This document shows, in pieces, positions 38,694 through 48,852 of a stretch of DNA of 64,000 bases. Location of the stretch: assembly GCA_963744225.1 (NCBI GenBank), contig CAVUSV010000004.1:1054001-1118000 (forward strand). Reading direction: 5' to 3'. A program made the position numbers and the translations under genes. The notes under the pieces were generated by a model. The model was not told the origin of the DNA, ran no database searches, and worked only from the letters and a program-made list of their open reading frames with translations. Position 1 is the stretch's first letter; every line of letters begins with the position of its first letter. This DNA comes from Bog-473 sp963744225 (GTDB lineage Bacteria > Actinomycetota > Acidimicrobiia > Acidimicrobiales > RAAP-2).

Positions 38694-39109
38694 TGCCGGA
38701 GGACAGGACTCAGGTTGGACTGACCGAAGAGGCAAATGAAAAATCGGGCCGGCTGCATGAAGATACGCCCTACTTCGCGGAGGAAGCTGACGTCACCGTG
38801 TAGGGGTAGCTATTGCGCTGGCTCTTGGTGCGACGGTCTCAGACAGATTTATGCAAACCGAGACTCGAACCAAGTACCGGACCTTGATGAGCGACCTCTA
38901 CCAATAAGGAATTGCCGCGGCTCGATGCACCCGATCGAAAACTTGCGAATCTAATCGAACTCTTCTATCCCCAAGCAATAGGACAGCCATATCGTTACTC
39001 GCAGTACCTAGCGTCAATCGGAATCAACCACCTCTACGAGGAACTGATCGACCGTCAGCGAACTCTAAGTAGCGTGATCGAACGGGTAGCGAGCGAGGCT
39101 TCGGCCTAG
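38694..39109 (+). CDS. Small protein after the SMC gene, frame-disrupted
   Basis: About 138 residues. It starts MPEDRTQVGLTEEANEKSGR with AAGGAG upstream, then VGVAIALALGATVSDRFMQ after an in-frame TAG/frame change near 38800. Another change near 38905 leads to LIELFYPQAIGQPYRYSQYL and the end SVIERVASEASA. The opening LTEEANEKLGRL-type helix followed by a hydrophobic IALALG segment loosely recalls DndE, but I cannot assign it. It ends the plus-strand block and faces the methyltransferase gene, with 22 bp between them. Confidence 0.5.
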
Positions 39110-39131
39110 ACGGCCGGATCAAAGTCCTGTA

Positions 39132-40567
39132 CTACGCAGATCTGCGTCGGAGACGAGCATGGGCAGCGTCGGGACCTCCGTCTTTGTAGGGCTCCTCCCA
39201 GTCGATATCGGAGTTGTCGGTGATCGGTTCGCCATCATTGCGTGCGAGGACCAGAACACAGTCTCGGTCAGTTGCGCGGCCTTTGTTTCGCCCCAGATAC
39301 GACTCACTTTGAGGTGAGTCGGAATCGAGTCTCTTCAATTAGTGAGATGAGTTTAAGACCAGTGTCCGACCCGATGTCCTCCCAAATGTGCTGGGCAAGG
39401 TCGATGGATGTCCCTCCCGGCGAGGAGACGTCGCCGATGACGAACCGGGCAACACCAGTTCTGGCCAAGGCTCGCCGGACGCTTTTGAGAGTTCGTAACA
39501 TGAAATCTCGGTACGAGGGGTAGTCGTGCCGATGATCGAGACTCTCATCGAGGTTGCGCCTCCCGGCTCCGCCATGACGCGCAACCTCGTCGATACCCAA
39601 CCACCACAATCGAATCCAGTTGGATGTGCCGTAGTTCACAACCCGCATATACGGCGGGGAAGTGACCACGAGATGTACTGTCCCTGATCGGATCAACTGA
39701 GGAGATAGTGACTCGCTTGCATCCCGTTTGGTCACACGCCCATTTGGGCCGAGGATGGCATCCAGATAGAGACGAGCCAATTTCTCTCAAGACATTCGAA
39801 GACATCTTGGTCTGGACGCACGAGACCGTTGGTCTTGATGTATTTCCTGACATACACGGGCGACATGCTGAAGGTGTTGGGCATACTGATGCTCAAATAT
39901 CGAGAGGACCCATCCCTGCGATGCGAGCCATGGAGGATGCCAGCTATAGCACCCGCGACCATCGAATTCTTGACGAGACCAACTCTTCATCGATCGTCGC
40001 AGAAGATGTTGACGAAGAAAGACCAACTGTCGAAGCGTGTTGCTATGGAACAACATCCGGATATCTTCAGGAACATCGACCTCGCGTTTCCTTGTCCGAT
40101 GATAGGCAGTCTCGAGTTGGTCCACCATCTCAAGTACCGATTGCCAGCTCGGTGGTGCAGCCTTTGGCGCGGCTCAGTACATATGCCAACGGGTTGAGAT
40201 CGTTACTGACGGTTGATCGACCTTCAACCCTTGCTCGGAGTGTTGTCGTTCCTCGCCCACTGAATCGGTCCAGTACTGAAATCCCCCGGTCTTCGTACTT
40301 CTGAATGAAGTAGTGCGCAAGCTTCGCTGGATACATTCCGTGGTAGGAGCACATCGTGTGCATCGAATGGCCCCACCGGGGCGTGATGGCATGCCACAGC
40401 GGCCCATGATTGGTAGTCCCTCCATCGACAGAGTGATCCGGATGCGCATCAAAAAGGCCTCTTCGATCCAGGAAATCTGTGTCATCGGAGGTAGGCTTCC
40501 AATGACCGCGCTGCTGTTCTCAGTACTGGCTCGGGTGAACGTCGAAAAACACGGGAAGATTGCGCAT
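39132..40567 (-). CDS. Site-specific DNA methyltransferase (N4/N6), frame-disrupted
   Basis: About 475 residues. It starts MRNLPVFFDVHPSQY at 40567 with a lone in-frame TGA at 40520. It continues HAITPRWGHSMHTMCSYHGM, then SAM motif I ISVLDRFSGRGTTTLRA, and later catalytic motif IV HLVVTSPPYMRVVNYGTSNW. The C terminus has RFVIGDVSSPGGTSIDLAQH. The order FSGRGTT before TSPPY is that of amino-methyltransferases of DNA. It is the third gene of a coupled ParB/ParB/methyltransferase set and converges on the helicase/SMC block. Specificity cannot be read. Confidence 0.75.
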
Positions 40568-40599
40568 CGCATTTGCCGAAATTCTGCTGGAACCAGACT

Positions 40600-41353
40600 T
40601 TGCACCTTTCGCCGCGCCGGAGGCCAAGATCCCGCTTGAGCTCCTAACCGACCGCTCCTCGCGGTAAAATCGGTGTGGAAGATCGGTCGTAACAGTTTCG
40701 ATGTACTTGATGGGAAACGTTGGGCTCATCAAGCCATCACCGACATGCTCTAAGCGCTCGGCGATCCATTCCTCTGCCGTCTGTCCTTCGCTGAAGTGAT
40801 GTTCGAGTACATAGCGAAGTCCAGGGGATGTCAGACGTAACCATGCATAAGGATTCGACCCGGGTAGCACACCGCCGTCCATGAGGTCCACGATCTTCGT
40901 GAAGAGGCCTCCTCGCTGCACCAGTCGCCAGAGCCCCGTGTAGTTCCGGAGGGTCGGCGGAGACACGCCGATGTAACGAGCAATGTCGACCTTCGAATGT
41001 GTTCCGTCCTGTGAAGGTGTTCTACAGGTGCTGCGAGTTGACTGGGAAGCAGATCCTGATAGATGTCGGACTGATATCGCAGTTCAAAACGCCTTGAGTA
41101 GTCAGAGACATACGCAGGTACGTCTCGAATCGGGCAGGATCGGCCGCTCGGATGGCCAGGATCGCTCTGTGGCGCATAACTCCGTCCACAATGAGATAGC
41201 CACCTTGGGGCATCGGGGCAACCTTCAGCGGCTCAGCAAGACCGATGGAATCGATCGAAGCCTGAAGTCGCTCTTCGAACTGCTTTGATCGACTTGAGCG
41301 AGTTCATCGTCACTAACTCTTAAACTCTGAGGTGTGACTTGGACGATTTTCAT
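40600..41353 (-). CDS. ParB-like nuclease-domain protein 2, frame-disrupted
   Basis: About 250 residues. It starts MKIVQVTPQSLRVSDDELA at 41353, its ATG overlapping the stop of the upstream ParB-like gene. It has the ParB N-domain pattern SIGLAEPLKVAPMPQGGYLI followed by VDGVMRHRAILAI. After a frame change near 41080 it has the HTH VDIARYIGVSPPTLRNYTGL. The exact 3' end is unclear because frames change before the methyltransferase start. ParB-like proteins beside DNA methyltransferases are common in phages and mobile elements; some are CTP-dependent clamps. Confidence 0.62.
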
Positions 41354-42130
41354 TTCGCAACCGCTGCCTTAGATGAGCATTTGGTGAAACGGATTGGAAA
41401 GAGAAGGGCCATCTGATTTAAACGTCCAGCTATGGGTCCTTTCGGAAGGCCCGATAGCGTTTCACAAGCCCATTCCAGGAGCTCCATGCGCTGACGCCGC
41501 TGTGATGGGCCAAGATCGACCAGGTGGTGCCATCCGATCGCATCGAAGAGAACCTCGACTCCCTTGCACGAATTCCGGCGTTGCCGATACGTCGAACGAC
41601 AGCCGGCCGCTCGGTCCTGGCCACGTGCCTCGCAATTACGGCGTGTAACGAAAGATTCACGGTGCCATTGCGAAGCGCGGCAATTTCACCGAACTCGCGC
41701 CATCGAGCTGAGCCTCCAACCGTCGGACGGTGGCGAGAAACGCCGAAACGTTTGGCTACATGTTGTGTCTCTTCACCCATTCCCCTCGCATGAGCGATCA
41801 AAAGCGCTCGTTCTACTGGGCGCATTTCAGTCGAGCGATATTTTCGACCAAGAACTGTTGTACTTTCGGGTTTCCGCAAATTCGTCGTCAACGATCACGG
41901 CTGGAATCGTTCCAATACCGAGCATCCGACAGGCCAGGGTCCTGCCCTGACCTTTAATTCAAGGTATTGACCTGATCCATCAGGGGCCGGCCGTACCGTG
42001 ATGGGGGTTAGGACTCCGAACTGCTCGATCGAATGACAGAGTTCGCGGTGGCCGTCTCGATCCCGCTTCCGAGCAAGACCATCCTCCGGGCGTATCGAGC
42101 TCGACCCTCACGTTTCGAATGCCATTGTGG
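41350..42130 (-). CDS. ParB-like protein 1, frame-disrupted
   Basis: About 250 residues; the 5' end is uncertain. It shows IEQFGVLTPITVRPAPDGSG, then QGRTLACRMLGIGTIPAVIV (the ParB-type box), then VENIARLKMRPVERALLIAH and the HTH-like HVAKRFGVS. Frame changes lie near 41850, 41740 and 41550. It ends by overlapping the second ParB-like gene (ATGA). The 42131-42369 stretch upstream shows no gene. Two successive ParB-like genes before a methyltransferase is an unusual order. Confidence 0.58.
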
Positions 42131-42369
42131 CGATTATTCACTGATTCTCAATTCGCCCCTCTTGAGAGGTCTCAAATAAATCCGCACGTTCATCTGCGGT
42201 AGCCGTGGGTCGCAGTGGGAAAGGAATTCTCACGGTTCTACCGCGCAGGTGTGGTTCCTGCTCGATCCGATACGGTAAATCTTGGGTGTGCCGTGGGCCC
42301 TTGAAAGAAGTGTGGCGCTGGACATTTGGGATGCCTGGGATGCCGAGGCAGGGTGACTAGGTACGTTGG

Positions 42370-43044
42370 TCAACTCACACGTTCGTTTCCGAGAACCACA
42401 TAGCGAACTGTTGCTGCATGCCACTTCGCTCCTCCCTGTGCTGTTGGCACACCTTCATCGTTGAGCTCCGCCGCGATTTGGGACCATCCAGCGCCTAATT
42501 GGTGGCGTGTCTTGATTCGCCGGGAGATCTGGGGCGACAATTTTGGTGGTCGACCCAGTCTCACGCCTTCGGCCTGTTTGAGTGCTAGAGCTGCCTTGGT
42601 CCGCTCACCGATTAGACGCCTTTCTAGCTCGGCAAACACGGCCAAGAGCTGAGCCATGGCCGCCCCTTGCGGCGTTGTGGTGTCCACGGGGGCATCCAGA
42701 GCCACGAGGTCCCAGCCCGCCTTGTCGGCCCGCTGTAGCAACCCTGTGGCGTCGTGGACATTACGGCTCAGCCGGTCGAGCTTCGCGACCATCAGAACTG
42801 ATCCCCGTCCGCCGTCCAGCTCTGCCAGAGCGGCCTTCAGGGCCGGCCGGTCGATTGACTTGCCGCTGACGCCCGCGTCTGTATGCACAGCCACCAGGTC
42901 CAACCCACGGCCGTCACACTCAGCCCTGATGGCCTCCAATTGGGCGGCCAAACCAAGCCCTGAAACGGCCTGATCCTCGGTGGATACGCGGCAGTAACCG
43001 ACAACGCCCGCCGTCCTCGTGTTCCCACCGCGCCGCTTTGTCAC
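42370..43044 (-). CDS. Serine recombinase (resolvase/invertase family)
   Basis: 224 residues, fully intact in a damaged neighbourhood. The catalytic domain has GYCRVSTEDQAVSGLGLAAQ (nucleophile Ser21), then VLMVAKLDRLSRN and FAELERRLIGERTKAAL. The C terminus has a resolvase-type HTH (GAGWSQIAAELNDEGVPTAQ, then KWHAATVRYVV). It catalyses site-specific inversion, resolution or integration. A perfect 26-bp palindrome lies 8 bp upstream of its start. Confidence 0.92.
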   Translation of the reverse strand: MTKRRGGNTRTAGVVGYCRVSTEDQAVSGLGLAAQLEAIRAECDGRGLDLVAVHTDAGVSGKSIDRPALKAALAELDGGRGSVLMVAKLDRLSRNVHDATGLLQRADKAGWDLVALDAPVDTTTPQGAAMAQLLAVFAELERRLIGERTKAALALKQAEGVRLGRPPKLSPQISRRIKTRHQLGAGWSQIAAELNDEGVPTAQGGAKWHAATVRYVVLGNERVS

Positions 43045-43051
43045 GACTTCA

Positions 43052-43077
43052 TTATAGCAAATGGTCGTTTGCTATAA
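43052..43077. promoter_or_regulatory. Perfect AT-rich palindrome at the recombinase 5' end
   Basis: TTATAGCAAA, spacer TGGTCG, TTTGCTATAA: 10-bp arms with no mismatch, in GC-rich surroundings. It starts 8 bp upstream of the recombinase ATG. It is either the recombinase's own operator/crossover site or the operator of its promoter. Confidence 0.65.
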
Positions 43078-43145
43078 GGCCGAGGCCAGCGCAGCCGAAT
43101 GACCTGGGACTTAGGGATAAGCCAGGAGCGGCGACTGAGCGCCAG

Positions 43146-45940
43146 TTATCCGGTGTGCGAGGACTCGGCTACACCCCACGCCAAGTCCTCAAAGTCGAAG
43201 TATCCGTTGGCGCCCAAGTCATCCAAAATCTTTCTGGCCAATGAGGGCTGCGACGCAATGTAACCATCTAGCAACTCCTTCGGTCACATCCACCTTGCCG
43301 AAATATCCTCCCTCCGATTCCTGCTGAACAATGAGAGACAGAGCGGAAGCACCACTCTGCGAGTAGGTCGTATCTACGGCCGCTAGATATTCCACAACTT
43401 CGTCCAACCGCGGGCTGCGCGTTCAATGCAAAGGAGACTCCGGAAACACTCCAAATTGCCTCTTGAATGGGTATCGCCCGAACGAAGAGCAACTCCAACA
43501 GCGCACTCGGCTCGTTTTCAGTCATCGGTGTCGGGCTAGCGACGACCCGCGAGGCCCGATCCTTCGCCATCTGTTCAGTGCGATTCGATACGAGGGTCAG
43601 AATCCATTCCGGCGGGATATCTAGGCCTTGACGCCTTATAGCGAATGCCAAGTCCCGTATTGCTCGCACATTTATCGAAGGGTCGGCAACTGCCAAGCAT
43701 CCAATTCATCAGGCTTCCCAGTCCGAGCTATCCTCCGCTCTCGGCAGCGACAGCGCGATCAGGTGCATTGATAGTCGTTCTCCGTGCTTCTGAAAAAAGC
43801 TCTCTTCTGGCGTTGCAAGACGCGATATGCCGAACTCGTAGTGCGCTCTCAAGATGTTGGCGGTTTGCCGGTGGGGCCCATTGAAGATCAGGTAGACAGT
43901 GAAGACAGCTTCCCAAATCGCAATCCGGTCGTCCCCGTGTGGTAGCAGCTCTGCTTCGTGCTCGCGGAAGAAATCGGGCCAGTAGCTGACAAGTTCGGCC
44001 AAAAATCTCCCGTAGTTGCTCATAACAGCGGGAACCCGCTCACTGGTTACATGCGCGGCCAACAGCTCTGACAAGCCCGTACATAGTGGTCGGGACGAAT
44101 CCGCCGCTTCTCTCCAAAACACCGAACGCATGGTCAGCGCCGCCAGCAGTGCTTCTCCTACGCGCTGAAATTGATCGACACGGTGAGGGGATCCACGCCC
44201 TCTCCGTCTGTCAGCGATTCGTCGTCAGACGACAGTATCCAGGCGAGGACAGCAAGAATCTGGGCTTCCTTTCAAATTTACGATCCAACGGCTTAGATTC
44301 TCGAGAAGGCCTGCGACACTTCTGGCTACCTGCTCCCCAGCCGGATCGTCACGGAATTCCAGATCTTGTGCACGACGGGCAGCCACAACGATGAAATCCA
44401 CGAGCTGATCAAGGCTTTCATTGTTTCGATTCGTTTCCGTAGCAAATGCGTCCTTGAGTCCCCACGAGATGAAGGTCAACAAGCTGGCGTATTCGCAGGA
44501 CTCTGCGATGACTGCCAGATAGGGCCACAACTGAGCGATGTGATCTCTCACATAGGGCTGAAGAACCTGCCCAAGGGCAGCTGGAGTGGCCTGCTGCATG
44601 AAGGTGGACCATTCACTTTCCGATGGCACCGGAACGTGGTTGAGGATCCCTAGGAGATCCGCCACAGACATACTGGCCAAATCTTCTGCAGTTATCGGAC
44701 TTTGGCTACCAATCCACATGCTGCCAGAGGTCCATCCTGTGAACGGTTCCCTCGCGGGACCAAACCGGGTGTTGAGCTCCTCGAGCAGAAGGAACTCACG
44801 AGGACCCAGGCGCTCCCGTCACGCGTTTTTTTCACCTCACAATTGGGCGAAGTATCCGTCGCGTTCTTCTGAAGAATGAGCCAAGTCAACGACTCTTCCA
44901 AAAACTCCGCCTGTACTTTAAGGGCGGTAAGAGAAACAGGTGCTGTAGAGCTCCAAGGTCGCCGGCAAGTCCTCGAGCGAAGACTGCAGGTCCTGCTGTC
45001 GAGCCTCGCCGGTTGAAGAGTTCAACCGCAAAAGGTTCAATGGCTTCACCAGTCAGAGCGAACGTCAGCGCCCGAAGTCCCAACAGGCGAATCAGCGATC
45101 CGGCCTCACGGGTCGCAAATTCCGCGATCCGCGGCGGTAGGAATGAAATGATCCTGAGCGAACGTGTTCATTTGAAACCGCATCTAGCCACAGTTGGGTC
45201 AAAAGGTCGGAAGCGCTTTCAGATGTTCGTAATCTCGCGAGTCCACCGTACGGAGATTCTTGTTCTGTATGCAGGAACGCCGCTTCTACTGCGTCCGCGA
45301 CTTCCCCCACTTGGGAACCCCAAATTTCTCCATCCTGGATACTTGTGACCAAGGAAGTGAGCTCGTATTGCTCGGTTGGGCTCCCGACGAATCTCACAAA
45401 GATCCGAGTCATAGCCTCAACGAGAGAGGGAGGCGACCCCGATTGGGCTATGCGCGATAGGGCTGCGTACAGCGTCTCACTTCTTGCCCACTGGATATTT
45501 AGCGATTGCCACTTCTTAAGCAGTGAAAGCAGAGGAGATACGGCAAGAGACCCTTCTAGGGTCGCGGCAACTCCGATGGCCTCCGTGATGACCCACCAGT
45601 TATCCGTGGAAATTTCCAAGAGGATCTGAGCAACCGTCTCGTGATTGTCCTTAGCAACTGCCCGCAAGTAGGACAGCGCGGGCCAAGACCACGCCCGCAA
45701 TGAACCGTCATTGAGCCTCTCGAGTTGCGGTGTGGCGCGGAATAGCCCGTGATCCACGAAGATCGACAACCAGGACGGGTCGCTGTAGCCCCGGTAGCCG
45801 AAGATAAATCGTTGCAAAACAAGGTCAGCCGACAACCGGCCCACAACATCTTGATCCGTGAGGCCTGGCGTGGAACCCGGGCCGTTCTCAAGGGCCGCTT
45901 CGGTTTCCCAAGCGACGTTCCAGAATCCGCTCTCAGGCAC
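43146..45940 (-). CDS. Large helical-repeat partner of SIR2, frame-disrupted (effector/sensor candidate)
   Basis: About 930 residues when rejoined. GTG at 45940 opens VPESGFWNVAWETEAALENG and overlaps the SIR2 stop by 8 bp. The intact first 280 residues are all-helical (RLSADLVLQRFIFGYRGYSD and ISTDNWWVITEAIGVAATL). Then, after changes near 45115, 44890 and 44740, comes WIGSQSPITAEDLASMSVAD, followed by RFLAELVSYWPDFFREHEAE and DEVVEYLAAVDTTYSQSG. It ends DFEDLAWGVAESSHTG at 43146. The S-P-I-x-x-E-D-L box resembles regions seen in SIR2-linked defence proteins. It may be fused to SIR2 in the organism. Confidence 0.65.
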
Positions 45941-46916
45941 CCTCAACCTCGTATCGTTCTCGCCCGGTCGTACTCGCCAGACTTCTGCTCAACCAGCGGA
46001 GGATCTTGACCAAAGACTCGTGCCTCCCATCCGGATTGACATAGAAGATCGCCTCAAATTCCCAGGGCCGTGCCAGGCCAGATCCACCTCGCCCTGTCGG
46101 TGCTCTCTTCATCGGATTCGACCAATGCATAGCCGATGATCTTTCGCGTGGGTTCCGTCTCCGAGAGACCCAGCTCCTCCTCGAAATTCTCTCCGCAGTC
46201 TGTACCTGACGGAGGAGGTATCGAATCTGCCAGTCCCCCAGGCTCATACCTATAAGAAAGAGCTGATAGTCGAATATCAGTCCTTCGATGATGCGAGAAA
46301 TCCGTCGGACGTCATCTGCGCGGAAATAGCCGGATCTAGTCAGAACCGTCGATGCGTCGTCTAGTCGGTCCCTCGACATGTCCTCATTGCATCTTCCGTG
46401 GAGGTGTATCAAGCGTCGCCCACTGACATCGGCCGCCCTGATGTTGTCGGGATACGCGATTGTCCGAGGATCATCCACTCCCGCAATGCCCTCATGGGCG
46501 CGATCAAGAAGACAGTCAACATTGAGGGTTAGAAAAGCTTCGAACGGAAGCTCGAGGATCAAAGTGTGAAGCGCCGTCGGCTCCCCGCCGCAGAGCTGAT
46601 CAGCAACGGCGTTCCAAAAATCAACCGAGGTTTCCGACGACTCTAAACATGTTTCAAGCAGATCTGGGTAGTTGACTTCAGCGATCTGATTGGTTGGAAG
46701 GTCAACCCCAAACCGACTTGCGAGGGTCCACGCCAACTCGTCCCAGCTGGGAAGGCCCGCCCCCCTCGAGACCCCAGCGCCAACCAGTGCCACCCAATGC
46801 CTAAGCGACTGAAGGTCATCTCTAAGCCGCAGCAGCAGTTGGGCCGCGTTAGCATCCAGGAGGCCAAGCTCTAGAGCGGTACTCTCAAGGCTGCTCTGAT
46901 TCAGCCCCTCCGCCAT
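45933..46916 (-). CDS. SIR2-family NAD-binding protein, one or two frame changes
   Basis: About 325 residues, starting MAEGLNQSSLESTALELGL at 46916. The NAD-binding core has HWVALVGAGVSRGAGLPSWD (GAGxS), then FEAFLTLNVDCLLDRA (the TxN-x-D motif) and RRLIHLHGRCNED (the catalytic His region), then LFLIGMSLGDWQIRYLL. This is the SIR2-like fold of phage-defence NADases. Near 46170 the frame changes and returns before FYVNPDGRHESLVKILRWL. The C-terminal end overlaps the helical-repeat gene; a frame change at about 45980 would fuse them into one protein of some 1,250 residues. Confidence 0.8.
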   Translation of the reverse strand: MAEGLNQSSLESTALELGLLDANAAQLLLRLRDDLQSLRHWVALVGAGVSRGAGLPSWDELAWTLASRFGVDLPTNQIAEVNYPDLLETCLESSETSVDFWNAVADQLCGGEPTALHTLILELPFEAFLTLNVDCLLDRAHEGIAGVDDPRTIAYPDNIRAADVSGRRLIHLHGRCNEDMSRDRLDDASTVLTRSGYFRADDVRRISRIIEGLIFDYQLFLIGMSLGDWQIRYLLRQVQTAERISRRSWVSRRRNPRERSSAMHWSNPMKRAPTGRGGSGLARPWEFEAIFYVNPDGRHESLVKILRWLSRSLASTTGRERYEVEGA

Positions 46917-47160
46917 CTGGATATCCTTGCACCGGGTGGAGTTCGCTCGCAGGGTGAGTCCCATTCGTGGCTTTGCGGTGGCTCACCGAGGTTGGCACAC
47001 GACCTCCGGCCCCTAAAATTGAATACGTGGATTCGAAGATCAGGCCACCGTCCGGTGTCTTCGCACCAGGAAGCGGGCCCCCTCAAGGAGGGCGATAGCG
47101 ACTCCTTCCCTTCGATTTTGGGCGATGCCAACCCTGTCAACTGCGAATTCGGTGGCCCGA

Positions 47161-47567
47161 ATGACATGGCAAACGGATCTCCTCTTCTTTGATCGCTGGG
47201 CAAGGGCAGATCCCGGGTGGGTTCGCGTACCGAGCCTCTTTAGACTCTTCTACGACGGTGAAGGCGGCATTGAAATCTCGGAAGCGGCCGCCTTCGAGAT
47301 GATCCAGCGTTGGGCCAACCCCGCTTGAGGCCATTCGGTTCCACGATGGCGCTTCAAGTTGTGCACTTAGCGGCTGATCATCTTCGAAATCAAGGATGCT
47401 GCACTTGTACTGCTACCGAGCTCTTTACTACAGCGAATGAGGTGGCATGGGATCACGGTCTATTGCTCTCAAGGGCGGACATCTGGAGTGCCATTCACGA
47501 GTGGTGTTGCAGGGTCGCAAACCAGAACCCCTTGACGGACGAGACGGCGATCAAGCTGTGGCCATAA
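47161..47567 (+). CDS. Hypothetical protein, one frame change
   Basis: About 134 residues. MTWQTDLLFFDRWARADPGW runs to AAAFEMIQRW, then a frame change near 47315 leads to GSTMALQVVHLAADHLRNQG and the end DETAIKLWP. It is helical with no membrane segment. I do not recognise it. It is divergent from SIR2, with a 244-bp gap that shows no gene. It could be a spurious join of two open frames. Confidence 0.35.
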
Positions 47568-47579
47568 CTTCGGACTCGA

Positions 47580-48316
47580 TCACGCGCAATCGTGCAGCGA
47601 TCCGATCTCTGACCGCGTCGTGACGGTCAGCTCCTCGAGAATGGCGCGGGCAATGGCAGAAAAGTCGTTAGTTGTCAGAAGCCGTAGCGGCGCGGTCGTT
47701 CTCTGAACTTCCGCGATAGCTCGACCCGGCCGATGCAGGGTCTCCGGAACATCCTTAAGGACAGTCGCTGCTGCGTCATCCAGCCCCAAGTCACGGAGTC
47801 CACCCGCGACCGTCAGCGCCAGATGGTGCCAGCGTCCAAGGACATCCCCCAAGAGCTCGCATACACCGTCCACTTGGCGAGCATCTAACCGAAACAGTCG
47901 TTGGAGTCGGCGCCTGGTCAGCGCTGAGTCCGGATCCACAGATGAAGCAGCGATCCTCATCCGAGCGAGCAGGTCTATACAGCCCCGAACCTCCTTGACA
48001 CCCATAAGGGCCAACCGGGCGTCCCCATGTTCGCTTGCCCGTTGAAGGATCACCTCTGAGCCGTTCAAGAGGGCCTCCGCCCTAGAGAAGAGATCATTCA
48101 GATTGATGGTCGTTGGCAGAACACGGTTCCTCTTAGCGAGGGTGCACAGCCACCACCTGAGTCGCCTGATAGTAGGTGCTCGCTCTTGTGTCGTCCGAGA
48201 GCAGTCTTGGACAAGCACCACTGTCGGGCCATGTCCCGCAACGTCTGTCCCGAAAGCAACTGCTCCTCGATCATCGAATGTTGAGGGTGATCACAGACCG
48301 TGCAGTGCCGTGGCAT
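47580..48316 (-). CDS. Zinc-finger/HTH protein of the mobile element, one frame change
   Basis: About 245 residues. The N terminus CTVCDHPQHSMIEEQLLSGQ, then LRDMARQWCLSKTALGRHKS, combines a CxxC...H type zinc site with a helix-turn-helix. After a frame change near 48160 comes a helical region (LNDLFSRAEALLNGSEVILQ) to 47580. Proteins with this layout are common on actinobacterial integrative elements, where the role is unknown but DNA binding is likely. It is the last gene of the minus-strand replication block. Confidence 0.6.
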
Positions 48317-48380
48317 CAGATCTGTCCCGCAACCTGGTTCGATTCAGGATCCGCACCGCGCCCGTACCGTCCTCAGCGGA

Positions 48381-48681
48381 TCAGAGCAGCTTGAGTGAAA
48401 GGCTCCCAGTTCCATCAGAACCAGACTGTTGTTCATATCTGGAACCGCTTTGGTGGAGCACGGCTACTGCAAGTTGATCCGGTGAACGCCTCGCTGCATG
48501 GGCCTGGTCCATGGCATCGAGCAGCCAGGCTGGAAGGGCTTTCGGTGCTTCACCTCGACGACAGGCGATCGTGAAACACGTCCGGTGTGTCGCCACGCCG
48601 ACGCGCCGATACCGGCACCCTCTGACCACCCAACAACCTTGCCACGTGTCGTTCAGCGCTCTTCCAAGTTCGATCCGTCAC
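48381..48681 (-). CDS. PD-(D/E)XK nuclease-like (resolvase-type) protein, frame-disrupted
   Basis: About 100 residues. GTG at 48681 gives VTDRTWKSAERHVARLLGGQ, then RRRGDTPDVFHDRLS, a frame change, VEVKHRK, another, and ALPAWLLDAMDQAHAARRSP. The D-(E)V-K arrangement (GDTPDV then VEVKH) fits a small Holliday-junction-resolvase-like nuclease. It lies in the replication block of the element. 170 bp upstream (48682-48852) show no gene. Confidence 0.6.
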
Positions 48682-48852
48682 GAGTCAGCACCGTTGAACA
48701 TGGCGATCAACTCATCGTTCAACGACGCGTTGAACGTGGACACGCCGCCACCTCGTTGTAGGTCTGAACTTCGGCATCCTGAGATTCCCGTATGCGTGGA
48801 TCGCCATGCTCGCCGATGCTCGCAATCGGTTTGGTAGGCGAGCATGGCGAGC

